DNA of 11,126 bases, taken from the NCBI GenBank assembly GCA_035352715.1, contig DAOPYE010000081.1, forward strand, positions 1 to 11,126, written 5' to 3'. Numbering within the stretch: position 1 is the first letter of the stretch; the number at the start of each line of letters is the position of its first letter. Positions 1-7,068 of the stretch are shown here, piece by piece. The notes under the pieces are model-generated. The model had not been told where the DNA came from. It did not search any database and saw only the letters and a list, made by a program, of their open reading frames with translations. The position numbers and the translations under genes were made by a program. Source of the stretch: DAOPYE01 sp035352715 (GTDB lineage: Bacteria; Acidobacteriota; Holophagae; Holophagales; Holophagaceae).

Positions 1-1607
1 GCCTGCTGAAGGTCATCTGCGGCACGGACACGCTGGGCGTGGGCATCAACGTGCCCATCCGCACGGTGCTGTTCACGAAGCTCTGCAAGTACAGCGGCGA
101 CAAGACGGCGATCCTCACCGCGCGGGACTTCCACCAGATCTCCGGACGCGCGGGGCGCAAGGGCTTCGACACCGTGGGCTACGTGGTGGCGCAGGCGCCC
201 GAGTACGTCATCGAGAACAAGAAGCTCGAATCGAAGGCAGGCAAGAAATACGTCAAGCGCCAGCCACCCGAGCGCAACTTCGCCAACTGGGACGAGAAGA
301 CCTTCGCGCGGCTCATCGAGGCCCAGCCCGAACGCCTGGTATCGCGCTTCCAGGTCAGCCACGGGATGCTGCTCAACGTGCTCTCGCGGCCCACGGACGG
401 CTGCCGCGCGATGCGCGAGCTGATCCGCGGCAGCCACGAGACCGACCGGGCCAAGGACGCGCACCGCAAGCGGGGCTGGCAGTTGTTCCGCAGCCTGTTG
501 GACCGGCGCATCGTCGAGTTCTCGCCCTCGCCGGAAGGCGCGAAGGTCCGCGTGAACGTGGAGCTGCAGGAAGACTTCTCCATGAACCAGGCCCTATCGC
601 TGTACCTGCTGGACACGATTCCCCAATTGGATGCGGCTTCGCCGAGCTACGCGCTGGACCTGATCACGCTGGTGGAAGCCATCCTGGAAAACCCGGAGCT
701 GATCCTGCGCAAACAACTGGATCGCGTGAAGGGACAGGCCCTGGCGGAGATGAAGCTGGCGGGCATCCCGTACGAACAGCGCATGGAAGAACTGGAAAAG
801 CTCGAATACCCCAAGCCCCTGCGCGAATTCATCTATGGCACCTTCAACGAATTCGCCTCCGCGCATCCGTGGGTGGGCACCGAGGCCATCCGGCCCAAGT
901 CCATCGCCCGCGAGATGTTCGAGACCTACAAATCGTTCGCCGACTACGTGCGCGAATACGACATCCAGCGCAGCGAGGGGCTGCTGCTGCGCCACCTGAA
1001 CAGCGTCTACAAGGTGCTGGCCCAGACGGTGCCGGACGGCGTGAAGACCGACGAGGTGCGCGAACTGGAAATCTATCTGTCGGCCATGCTGCGCTCGGTG
1101 GATTCCAGCCTGCTGGACGAGTGGGAGAAGATGCGCGACCCGGCCTATCAGGCTGCGGAAGCCAAGGAGATCAGGCCACCCGGCGCGGAAGAAGCCGATC
1201 GCGATATCACCCGCGACGCCAAGAAGTTCACGGCGCTGCTTCGGGACCGCGTCTTCACCTTCCTGCGCAGCCTGATCCGCGACGAATACGACGAGGCCGC
1301 CCAGCAGCTCGTCGAGGATGCTGGACAGTCGTTGTCCAACGCCTGGACACCGGACCAGCTTCGCGGCGCCCTGCAGGCGTATCGCACCGAACACGGCGAT
1401 CCACGCCTGGACGCGGAAGGCCGCAACCTGCGCCACACCCATATCCAGAAGGAAAGCGATCGCTGGATGCTTCAGCAGATGCTGGTGGACCGGGAAGAAA
1501 TCAACGATTGGGTAGCGGAATTCGAGGTGGATCTTGATGCCTCCCGGAGGGCCGAACGGCCCGTGCTGACCTTGAGACGCCTGGAGTCCTTCGACGGGAA
1601 TCCCTGA
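1..1607 (+). CDS. Ski2-like DExH-box helicase with C-terminal DUF3516 domain (5' partial)
   Basis: The reading frame is open from the first codon at base 3, so the gene begins upstream; 534 residues are visible. The GTG at 39 lies inside helicase motif V and is not a real start. Visible residues 7-25 (GTDTLGVGINVPIRTVLFT) are motif V, and 45-52 (QISGRAGR) are the arginine-finger motif VI of superfamily 2 helicases. The 'GINVPIRTVLFT' pattern resembles Ski2/Mtr4-type RNA helicases. From about residue 80 to the end the protein is the charged, helical region I recognise as DUF3516, a domain found fused behind such helicase cores. The RecA-like domain 1 with Walker A and DExH boxes must lie upstream. 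Expected role: ATP-driven unwinding or remodelling of nucleic acid, probably RNA, in the cytoplasm; the substrate is unknown. No terminator hairpin is evident in the 100 bases after the stop. Confidence 0.9.
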   Translation, partial: LLKVICGTDTLGVGINVPIRTVLFTKLCKYSGDKTAILTARDFHQISGRAGRKGFDTVGYVVAQAPEYVIENKKLESKAGKKYVKRQPPERNFANWDEKTFARLIEAQPERLVSRFQVSHGMLLNVLSRPTDGCRAMRELIRGSHETDRAKDAHRKRGWQLFRSLLDRRIVEFSPSPEGAKVRVNVELQEDFSMNQALSLYLLDTIPQLDAASPSYALDLITLVEAILENPELILRKQLDRVKGQALAEMKLAGIPYEQRMEELEKLEYPKPLREFIYGTFNEFASAHPWVGTEAIRPKSIAREMFETYKSFADYVREYDIQRSEGLLLRHLNSVYKVLAQTVPDGVKTDEVRELEIYLSAMLRSVDSSLLDEWEKMRDPAYQAAEAKEIRPPGAEEADRDITRDAKKFTALLRDRVFTFLRSLIRDEYDEAAQQLVEDAGQSLSNAWTPDQLRGALQAYRTEHGDPRLDAEGRNLRHTHIQKESDRWMLQQMLVDREEINDWVAEFEVDLDASRRAERPVLTLRRLESFDGNP

Positions 1608-1697
1608 AGTCGATCCACACATAACGCGCGCACGAACTGGATGCCACCCGTAAAAAATCACATGCCGCGCCCCGCTGGACGATGAACGGGAAAAGCC

Positions 1698-1703
1698 AAG
1701 GAG
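1698..1703 (+). promoter_or_regulatory. Shine-Dalgarno AAGGAG that sets the PAS gene start
   Basis: AAGGAG lies 5 bases before the ATG at 1709. The earlier in-frame ATG at 1682 has no such element, so the start at 1709 is preferred. Confidence 0.75.
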
Positions 1704-1708
1704 CTTCC

Positions 1709-2317
1709 ATGGCAGCGATTCCCTTGACCGCGTTGAACGCAGAGGATTACCAGCGGCTGGTGGAGCAGGCGCCCATCTTGATCTGGCGCTCGAATACAGA
1801 CGGCCTGTGCGACTACTTCAACCAGCGTTGGCTGGCCTTCACGGGGCACAGCCTGGAGCATGAGCTGGGCGATGGCTGGGCGCAGGGCGTTCACCCGGAT
1901 GATCACGCAAGGTGCATGTCCACCTTCCTGGACGCCTTTCATCGGCGGGAGGCCTTCGAGATGGAATACCGCCTGCTGCGGCACGACGGCGCCTGGCGAT
2001 GGATTCTGGATCGCGGCGGCCCCTCCTATGGTCCCGATGGGCAATTCCGCGGCTACATCGGCAGCTGCGTGGATGTCAGCGAGCGGGTGGAGGCCCAGGA
2101 AGCCCTGGTCAAGGCCCGCGAAGCCCAGGTCAGAACCCTGCAGGGCCTGCTGCCCATCTGCATGATCTGCAGGAAAGTCCGGAATGACCAAGGCTATTGG
2201 GACAGCCTGGAGGCCTACATCCGCGAGCACTCCAACGCCGACTTCACCCATGGCCTATGCCCGGAATGCAAGCCGGGCTACATGAGAGGCCTGCATGAGG
2301 AAATGAAGGATCGGTAG
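1709..2317 (+). CDS. PAS-domain protein with C-terminal four-cysteine module
   Basis: A 202-residue soluble protein. Residues about 14-126 form one PAS fold of the PAS_3/PAC type. Recognisable pieces are 'APILIWRSNTDG' (21-32), 'VHPDD' (61-65), the PAC-like 'EYRLLRHDGAWRWIL' (86-100) and 'GYIGSCVDVSERVEAQE' (115-131). A short helical linker (127-146) follows, then a compact module with C151-x2-C154 and C184-x2-C187 around 'GYWDSLEAYI' and 'FTHGLCPEC'. I recognise this tail from the ends of other bacterial PAS and receiver-domain proteins; four paired cysteines suggest metal binding, which is inference. There is no histidine kinase, GGDEF, EAL or DNA-binding domain, so the output is unknown: it may sense a small ligand or redox state and act through a partner. 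An in-frame ATG at 1682 would add nine residues but lacks a ribosome binding site. The next gene begins 84 bases downstream. Confidence 0.87.
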   Translation: MAAIPLTALNAEDYQRLVEQAPILIWRSNTDGLCDYFNQRWLAFTGHSLEHELGDGWAQGVHPDDHARCMSTFLDAFHRREAFEMEYRLLRHDGAWRWILDRGGPSYGPDGQFRGYIGSCVDVSERVEAQEALVKAREAQVRTLQGLLPICMICRKVRNDQGYWDSLEAYIREHSNADFTHGLCPECKPGYMRGLHEEMKDR

Positions 2318-2388
2318 ATGATGCGCCGGTGAACCATGGGACCAAACCCTCTGGCCCGCCCTGGATTCGGGCCCTCCTGGCCGGGGCG

Positions 2389-2394
2389 TATACT
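2389..2394 (+). promoter_or_regulatory. Candidate -10 element (TATACT) just before the DUF1648 gene
   Basis: TATACT matches 5 of 6 bases of the sigma-70 -10 consensus and ends 7 bases before the ATG at 2402, so transcription would start at or next to the A of the start codon. The -35 position (about 2366-2371, TTCGGG) is a poor match. Bases 2353-2358 and 2368-2373 also form a 6-bp inverted repeat (GGCCCG/CGGGCC) over that region; it has no T-run and is not a convincing terminator. Confidence 0.35.
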
Positions 2395-2401
2395 GCAGCG
2401 C

Positions 2402-3067
2402 ATGAAAAAGCCATCACTGGCCTGGGACTTTCCGCCCCTCATCACCGCCGGATTGCTCTTGGCATTCTTCGCGGCCTTTCGGCAACGCTTCCCGGCCCGG
2501 GTTCCCGTGCACTGGGGCCTGCGCGGAGCCGATCGCTTCGTCAGCCCCGAACGGGGCCTGCTGGAAGGGCTGGTGCTGGCTGGCTTGATCTGGCTGTCCC
2601 TGTTCGCCCTGAGCCACCTAGCCGGGCCCGGACCCGAGGATGACAAGGTGAACCAGGCCCTGGGGGCCTTCATGCTGCCCCTGCGCGCGCTCATACCCAC
2701 GGGCCTGCTGCTGCTTATGGGCTGCATCCTGGCCTCGCCGATCCTGGGCGGCGCCGCCTTCGGCGTGGGCATCGGCCTCTTTGCGATCAGCAACCTGGCC
2801 GCCCTGGTGGCGGGCTTCCTGCGGCTGCCGCCCGGCGCGCTGGACGTCGATCCCCAGGATCCCACCCAGACCTCGGAAGCGACCTGGCGCTGGGGGATGT
2901 TCTACGTGAATCCCGAAGATCCGCGCCTGTGGGTGTCCAAGCGCTGGGGCGGGGATTGGACCTTCAACTTCGCGCACCCCCGGGCCAAGGTCTACACCCT
3001 GGCGATGCTGGGGCTCCCGCTGGGCGCGGTTCTGGTGCTGATCTTGGGCCATTTTTTCGCGAAATAG
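2402..3067 (+). CDS. Membrane protein with DUF1648 and DUF5808 motifs
   Basis: A 221-residue protein with about five hydrophobic segments: near residues 11-27, 53-72, 95-113, 117-142 and 198-219. The stretch after the first segment, 'PARVPVHWGLRGADRF', is the hallmark of DUF1648, the N-terminal domain of SdpI-like membrane proteins. Between the last two segments, 'FYVNPEDPRLWVSKRWG' followed by 'WTFNFAHP' is the hallmark of DUF5808. Both are families of unknown biochemical function. SdpI itself is an immunity and signalling protein for a toxin in Bacillus, but that role should not be transferred here. The start at ATG 2402 (MKKPSLAW) gives a normal N-terminus. The longer form from 2336 adds a Pro/Gly-rich stretch and has no better ribosome binding site. 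No clear Shine-Dalgarno precedes 2402, and a -10-like TATACT sits 7 bases upstream, so the message may be leaderless. Confidence 0.8.
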   Translation: MKKPSLAWDFPPLITAGLLLAFFAAFRQRFPARVPVHWGLRGADRFVSPERGLLEGLVLAGLIWLSLFALSHLAGPGPEDDKVNQALGAFMLPLRALIPTGLLLLMGCILASPILGGAAFGVGIGLFAISNLAALVAGFLRLPPGALDVDPQDPTQTSEATWRWGMFYVNPEDPRLWVSKRWGGDWTFNFAHPRAKVYTLAMLGLPLGAVLVLILGHFFAK

Positions 3068-3150
3068 GCAGGGCGTGACTTTGGGCATGCCTCCCTACGT
3101 CCATCATCTGAGATGACTGAAACACGCAATCATTCGATCCAATCCGCAAT

Positions 3151-3155
3151 GGAGG
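3151..3155 (+). promoter_or_regulatory. Shine-Dalgarno GGAGG that sets the S9 peptidase start
   Basis: GGAGG lies 5 bases before the ATG at 3161. The earlier in-frame ATG at 3113 would put 16 polar residues ahead of the signal peptide and lacks a comparable site. Confidence 0.75.
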
Positions 3156-3160
3156 CCCCC

Positions 3161-5695
3161 ATGCACACCCGCGCTCACGGCTTGAGGCCCATGGTCCATC
3201 TCGCCTGTCTGACGGCCACCCTGGCGGCCCTCGGCGCCACCACCGGATTCGCGGCAACCGTTCCAGGCGCTCCTGATGCGCCCACTGCGGCATCGGGCTA
3301 CCAACAGCCACCCAAGGCGATCCTGGACGTGATGCAGGCGCCCTCCAGCGCCACGCCCTACGTCAGCCCCTCTCGGCAGCATCTGCTGCTGGTTGCGATG
3401 GAGGACTATCCCTCCATCGAGCGCGTGGCGACGCCGTTCCTGCGCCTTGCGGGCGTTCGCATCGAGCCCGCGAACCACAGCAAGCACGATACCCCCGGTG
3501 GATACGGGATCGCACCCGCGGTGCGCAGCTTCGAGCTGGTGCGCCTGAGCGATGGTCACTCGAAATCCATCGAATTACCCAAGGGCGGCCACGTGGGCAC
3601 CCCCCGCTGGAGCGCGGATGGCAAGCACTTCGCCTTCGAACTGACCACGCCCACCGCCGTCGAGCTGTGGATCGGAGACGCCATGCGGGCCGAAATTCGC
3701 CGCATCCCCGGCGTGCGCCTGAACCCCATGTTCGGCGACGAGTTCGAATGGATGCCCGATCAGCAATCGCTGCTGGTGAAGCTTGTGCCCGAGGGCCTGG
3801 GCGAAGCGCCCAAGCGCCCGGAAATCCCCCAGGGCCCCAGCATCCAGCAGTCCATCGGCGGCAAGGGCCAGAGCAGCACGTACGAAGCCCGCGACACGCT
3901 GGGCAGCCCCCACGACGAGGCGCTGTTCGATCACTACGGCACGGCGCAGCTCGCGCGCATCGATCTCGCCACGGGCTCGATCACGCACCTGGGCCAGCCG
4001 GACCGGTATCTGGAGATCGCGCCCGCGCCGGACGGCCACCACATGCTGATTTCGCGGCTGCACAAGCCCTATTCGTACGTCACGACCTTCGAGCGCTTCC
4101 CCCGCGAGGTGGAGATCTGGAACATCGCCGATCCCGCGCGCATCGCCCGCCACACCGTCGCGTCCCTGCCCCTGGCCGATCGCGTCCCCATCCACGGCGT
4201 GCCACTGGGACCGCGCCAGTTCTCGTGGCGTCCCACGGATCCGGCCACCCTGGTCTGGGCCGAAGCCCTGGATGGTGGCGATTGGTCCGTGAAGGTGCCG
4301 CACCGGGACCGCATCCTCATCCAGAAAGCGCCCTTCCAGGAAGCGCCCACGGAACTCTTCCAGACCGAGCAGCGCTACGCGGGCATTGCCTGGGGCGCCC
4401 GGCCGGATCTCGCCCTGCTGTACGAAGAGGACGACAACCGGCACTGGTGGCGGTCCTTCATCGTCAATCCTAATAATCCCAGCCAGGCGCCGCGCCTGCT
4501 GTGGGATCTATCGAGCGATGAGCAGTACGCCGATCCGGGCAATCCCGTCTGGCGCACGCTGCCCAACGGCGCGCGCGTGCTGTGGCAGGAGGGCGACAGC
4601 ATGTTCCTGGCGGGCAATGGCGCATCGCCCGCGGGTGAGCGGCCCTTCCTGGACCGGCTGGATCTGCGCACCTTGAAGACCCAGCGCCTGTTCCGCAGCG
4701 AAAAGACCGCCTACGAGCGCTTTGTCGCCTTCACGGGGACGGATGCCAAGCGGCTCCTGACCTGGCACCAATCCCCCATCGATCCGCCCAGCGCCGGTCT
4801 GCGGACCCTGGGATCCGCGATCACGTCCGCCCCGGGCGAGGCGGCCTTCGCTTCGCAGCGCGTCGCGCTGACCCATCCGGTCGACCCCGCGCCCGAGATC
4901 CGCAAGATCCGCAAACGTCTGGTGACCTACAAGCGGGCCGATGGCATGGATCTCTCCTTCACGCTCTACACGCCGCCGGGCTACCAGGAAGGCACGCGGG
5001 TGCCCACGATCCTCTACGCCTATCCGCAGGATTACGCAGACCCCTCCAAGGCGGGACAGGTCACTGGATCGCAGTACACCTTCACGCGGCTGAAGAACTA
5101 CCGCCTGCTGCTGCTGGCGGGCTACGCCCTCATCGACAACGCCTCCTTCCCCATCGTGGGCGATCCCAAGAAGGCCTACGACACCTACATGGAACAGCTC
5201 GTGGCGGACGCCAAGGCCGCCGTGGACAAGGCGGTGGAACTGGGCGTGGCGGACCCCGATCGCATCGGCGTCACCGGGCACAGCCACGGCGCGTTGATGA
5301 CGGCCAATCTGCTGGCGCATTCCGATCTCTTCCGCGCTGGCGTGGCCACCAGCGGTTCGTACAACAAGACGCTGACGCCCTTCGGCTTCCAGAACGAGCG
5401 GCGCTCGGTGTGGGAAGCACCGGATGTCTACCGCCAGGTCTCGCCCTTCTTCTTCGCGGACAAGCTGAAGACGCCGCTGCTGATCGTGCATGGCGCCGAT
5501 GACGCCAACCCCGGCACCACGCCCCTGCAGGGCACCAAGCTGTTCGAGGCCGTTCGCGGCAACGGTGGCACCACGCGCCTGGTCATGTTGCCCCACGAAC
5601 CCCACTGGTACACCGCCCGCGAATCCAACGAGCATCTGATCTTCGAGATGCTGAACTGGTTCGACACGTATGTGAAGAACGCGCCAAAGCGCTAG
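3161..5695 (+). CDS. Secreted S9-family serine peptidase, glutamyl endopeptidase-like (S9D)
   Basis: An 844-residue protein. Residues 1-31 form a Sec signal peptide: Arg4 and Arg9, a hydrophobic core at about 11-27, and a small-residue cleavage region at GFA-A. The mature enzyme should act in the periplasm or outside the cell. Residues about 45-560 are beta-rich with WSADG-like and SWRPTDP-like strand ends, consistent with the beta-propeller that gates prolyl-oligopeptidase-family enzymes. Residues about 600-840 are the alpha/beta-hydrolase domain. The likely triad is Ser708 in GHSHG, Asp781 in HGADD and His815 in PHEPHWY. 'SGSYNKTLTPFGFQNE', 'NPGTTPLQG' and 'LPHEPHWYTARESNEH' closely follow the plant chloroplast glutamyl endopeptidase pattern, which points to S9D rather than dipeptidyl peptidase IV. 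Cleavage after Glu is inferred from this family and is not visible in the sequence. The gene stands alone and is followed by a strong terminator. Confidence 0.92.
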   Translation: MHTRAHGLRPMVHLACLTATLAALGATTGFAATVPGAPDAPTAASGYQQPPKAILDVMQAPSSATPYVSPSRQHLLLVAMEDYPSIERVATPFLRLAGVRIEPANHSKHDTPGGYGIAPAVRSFELVRLSDGHSKSIELPKGGHVGTPRWSADGKHFAFELTTPTAVELWIGDAMRAEIRRIPGVRLNPMFGDEFEWMPDQQSLLVKLVPEGLGEAPKRPEIPQGPSIQQSIGGKGQSSTYEARDTLGSPHDEALFDHYGTAQLARIDLATGSITHLGQPDRYLEIAPAPDGHHMLISRLHKPYSYVTTFERFPREVEIWNIADPARIARHTVASLPLADRVPIHGVPLGPRQFSWRPTDPATLVWAEALDGGDWSVKVPHRDRILIQKAPFQEAPTELFQTEQRYAGIAWGARPDLALLYEEDDNRHWWRSFIVNPNNPSQAPRLLWDLSSDEQYADPGNPVWRTLPNGARVLWQEGDSMFLAGNGASPAGERPFLDRLDLRTLKTQRLFRSEKTAYERFVAFTGTDAKRLLTWHQSPIDPPSAGLRTLGSAITSAPGEAAFASQRVALTHPVDPAPEIRKIRKRLVTYKRADGMDLSFTLYTPPGYQEGTRVPTILYAYPQDYADPSKAGQVTGSQYTFTRLKNYRLLLLAGYALIDNASFPIVGDPKKAYDTYMEQLVADAKAAVDKAVELGVADPDRIGVTGHSHGALMTANLLAHSDLFRAGVATSGSYNKTLTPFGFQNERRSVWEAPDVYRQVSPFFFADKLKTPLLIVHGADDANPGTTPLQGTKLFEAVRGNGGTTRLVMLPHEPHWYTARESNEHLIFEMLNWFDTYVKNAPKR

Positions 5696-5715
5696 GGGCG
5701 CTGAAGCGTTGACCT

Positions 5716-5744
5716 GAAACGGCCCCGGAAAACGGGGCCGTTTC
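5716..5744 (+). terminator. Intrinsic terminator after the S9 peptidase gene
   Basis: A perfect 12-bp stem (GAAACGGCCCCG at 5716-5727, CGGGGCCGTTTC at 5733-5744) encloses a 5-base GAAAA loop. It begins 21 bases after the stop codon of the peptidase. The 3' arm ends in TTTC with only a short U-tract. The symmetric A/T ends mean it could also work on the other strand, although no gene there would need it. Confidence 0.82.
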
Positions 5745-5829
5745 ACTGGATGGACGAACCCCTTGCGCGAAGCCATCGGTTCATCGGATCCGGCCAGAAG
5801 CCCGCCTTTCGATGAAACGACGCCGGGGC

Positions 5830-5835
5830 TATCTT
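5830..5835 (+). promoter_or_regulatory. Candidate -10 element (TATCTT) just before the MFS gene
   Basis: TATCTT matches 4 of 6 bases of the -10 consensus and ends 6 bases before the ATG at 5842, which would place the transcript start on the start codon. Sequence about 17 bases upstream (TTTCGA, 5807-5812) is only a weak -35. A purine stretch GAAAG (5836-5840) is too close to the ATG to be a good ribosome binding site. Confidence 0.3.
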
Positions 5836-5841
5836 GAAAGC

Positions 5842-7061
5842 ATGTTTCAAAAACTTCGACCCATCCTCAATCTCACGGTGGTGGTAGCCAGCCTGGGCTA
5901 CTTCGTGGACATGTTCGATCTGCTGCTGTTCCCGGTGCTGCGCCAGTCCAGCCTGACCGCGCTGGGGGTGACGGGCGATGCACAGGTCGCGACCGGGGCC
6001 TATCTCCTGAACATGCAGATGGCGGGCATGCTGCTGGGCGGCATCTTCTGGGGCGTGCTGGGGGACAAGAAGGGGCGGCTGTCCACGCTATTCGGCAGCA
6101 TCGCGTGTACTCGATCGCCAATATCGCCAACGCTTTTGTGCATTCGGTGCCCGCCTACGCATTCTGGCGCTTTGCGGCCGGGTTGGGCTTGGCGGGTGAA
6201 CTGGGGGCCGCAGTGACCCTGGTGAGCGAGGTGCTGCCCAGGGATCTGCGAGGCTATGGCACCACCATCGTGGCGGCCGTGGGCATCTTCGGCGTGGTGG
6301 CGGCCAGTCTTGTGGGCAAGCTGATGCCCTGGCGCCTGGCCTACGTGGTGGGGGGCCTTTTGGGCATCACGCTGCTGCTGATGCGCGTGCGCATGCGCGA
6401 GAGCTCGATGTTCCATGAGGTGCGCCAGGGCAACGTCCAGCGCGGCAACTTCCTCTGCCTGTTCACGAGCCTGGAGCGCTTCGGGCGCTACCTGCGCTGC
6501 ATCCTCATCGGCCTGCCCACCTGGTGCGTGGTGGGCATCCTGGTGACGTTCTCGCCGGAATTCGCCGTGCGCCTGGGCGTCACGGGCCGGGTGGCGGCGG
6601 GCACGGCGGTGCTGTGGTGCTACGCGGGCATCACGCTGGGCAGCTTCGCTTCCGGTTTCCTGAGCCAGATCTGGGGCAGCCGACGCAAGGTGGTGGCGCT
6701 GTTCATCGGCATCACCGCACTGGGCATCGTCGCCTACCTGCTGCAGCGCGGGATCCCGCCGCTGGGCTTCTACGCGCTGTGCGGCGCGCTTGGACTGGCG
6801 ACCGGCTACTGGGCCGTGTTCGTCACGGTGGCCGCCGAGCAGTTCGGAACCAATCTGCGCGCCACCGTCGCCACCACTGTGCCCAATTTCGTGCGCGGCA
6901 CCGTGCCGCTGATTACCGGCAGTTTCATATGGTTGAATGCCCATGGAGGCAACTACATCCGTTCCGCCTGGATCGTGTGCCTCACGGGCGTGGCTGTGGC
7001 TCTGATAGCCCTGGCGGGACTGCGCGAGACCCATGGCCGCGATCTGGATTTCGTGGAGTGA
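5842..7061 (+). pseudogene. MFS transporter interrupted by a single-base frameshift
   Basis: Two overlapping frames together make one major facilitator. The first (5842-6105, 88 codons) covers a TM1 with 'GYFVDMFDLLLFPVLR', a TM2, and the loop 2-3 signature GDKKGR at residues 74-79 (MFS motif A). The second frame takes over at about 6106 with 'YSIANIANAFV', the continuation of TM3, and runs to the TGA at 7059-7061. Inserting one base between 6105 and 6106 gives GSIA-x-YSIAN and an uninterrupted protein of about 406 residues with the hydrophobicity of a 12-helix MFS permease. Without it the first frame ends at 6216 after about 37 missense codons. The substrate cannot be told; TM1 carries two acidic residues (D23, D26), as in several proton-coupled metabolite transporters. 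The rest of the frame is free of stops, so the lesion is either very recent or a sequencing/assembly error. The first ATG in frame (5812) adds an Arg-rich stretch and is less likely. The gene ends 7 bp from the convergent recQ stop. Confidence 0.85.
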
Positions 7062-7068
7062 CACCGCC

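Noticed and set aside
594..1661. Long open frame (355 codons) on the minus strand opposite the DUF3516 helicase
   Set aside because: Its product is a Gln/His/Arg/Val-rich composition typical of antisense reading in GC-rich genes, with no recognisable motif; the plus-strand frame has clear helicase motifs.
2353..2373. Intrinsic terminator after the PAS gene
   Set aside because: The 6-bp GGCCCG/CGGGCC stem has a 9-base loop and no T-run, and it overlaps the likely promoter of the next gene.
4508..5776. Long open frame (422 codons) on the minus strand opposite the S9 peptidase
   Set aside because: It is antisense to the catalytic domain, crosses the terminator and has no domain pattern; it is a shadow of the peptidase gene.
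6100..6112. Programmed -1 frameshift in the MFS gene
   Set aside because: There is no X-XXY-YYZ slippery sequence at the junction and no obvious downstream hairpin or biological precedent for MFS transporters.
6000..7064. Open frame of 354 codons on the minus strand opposite the MFS gene
   Set aside because: It yields a His/Gln/Ala-rich product without membrane segments or motifs, while the plus strand encodes recognisable MFS helices.
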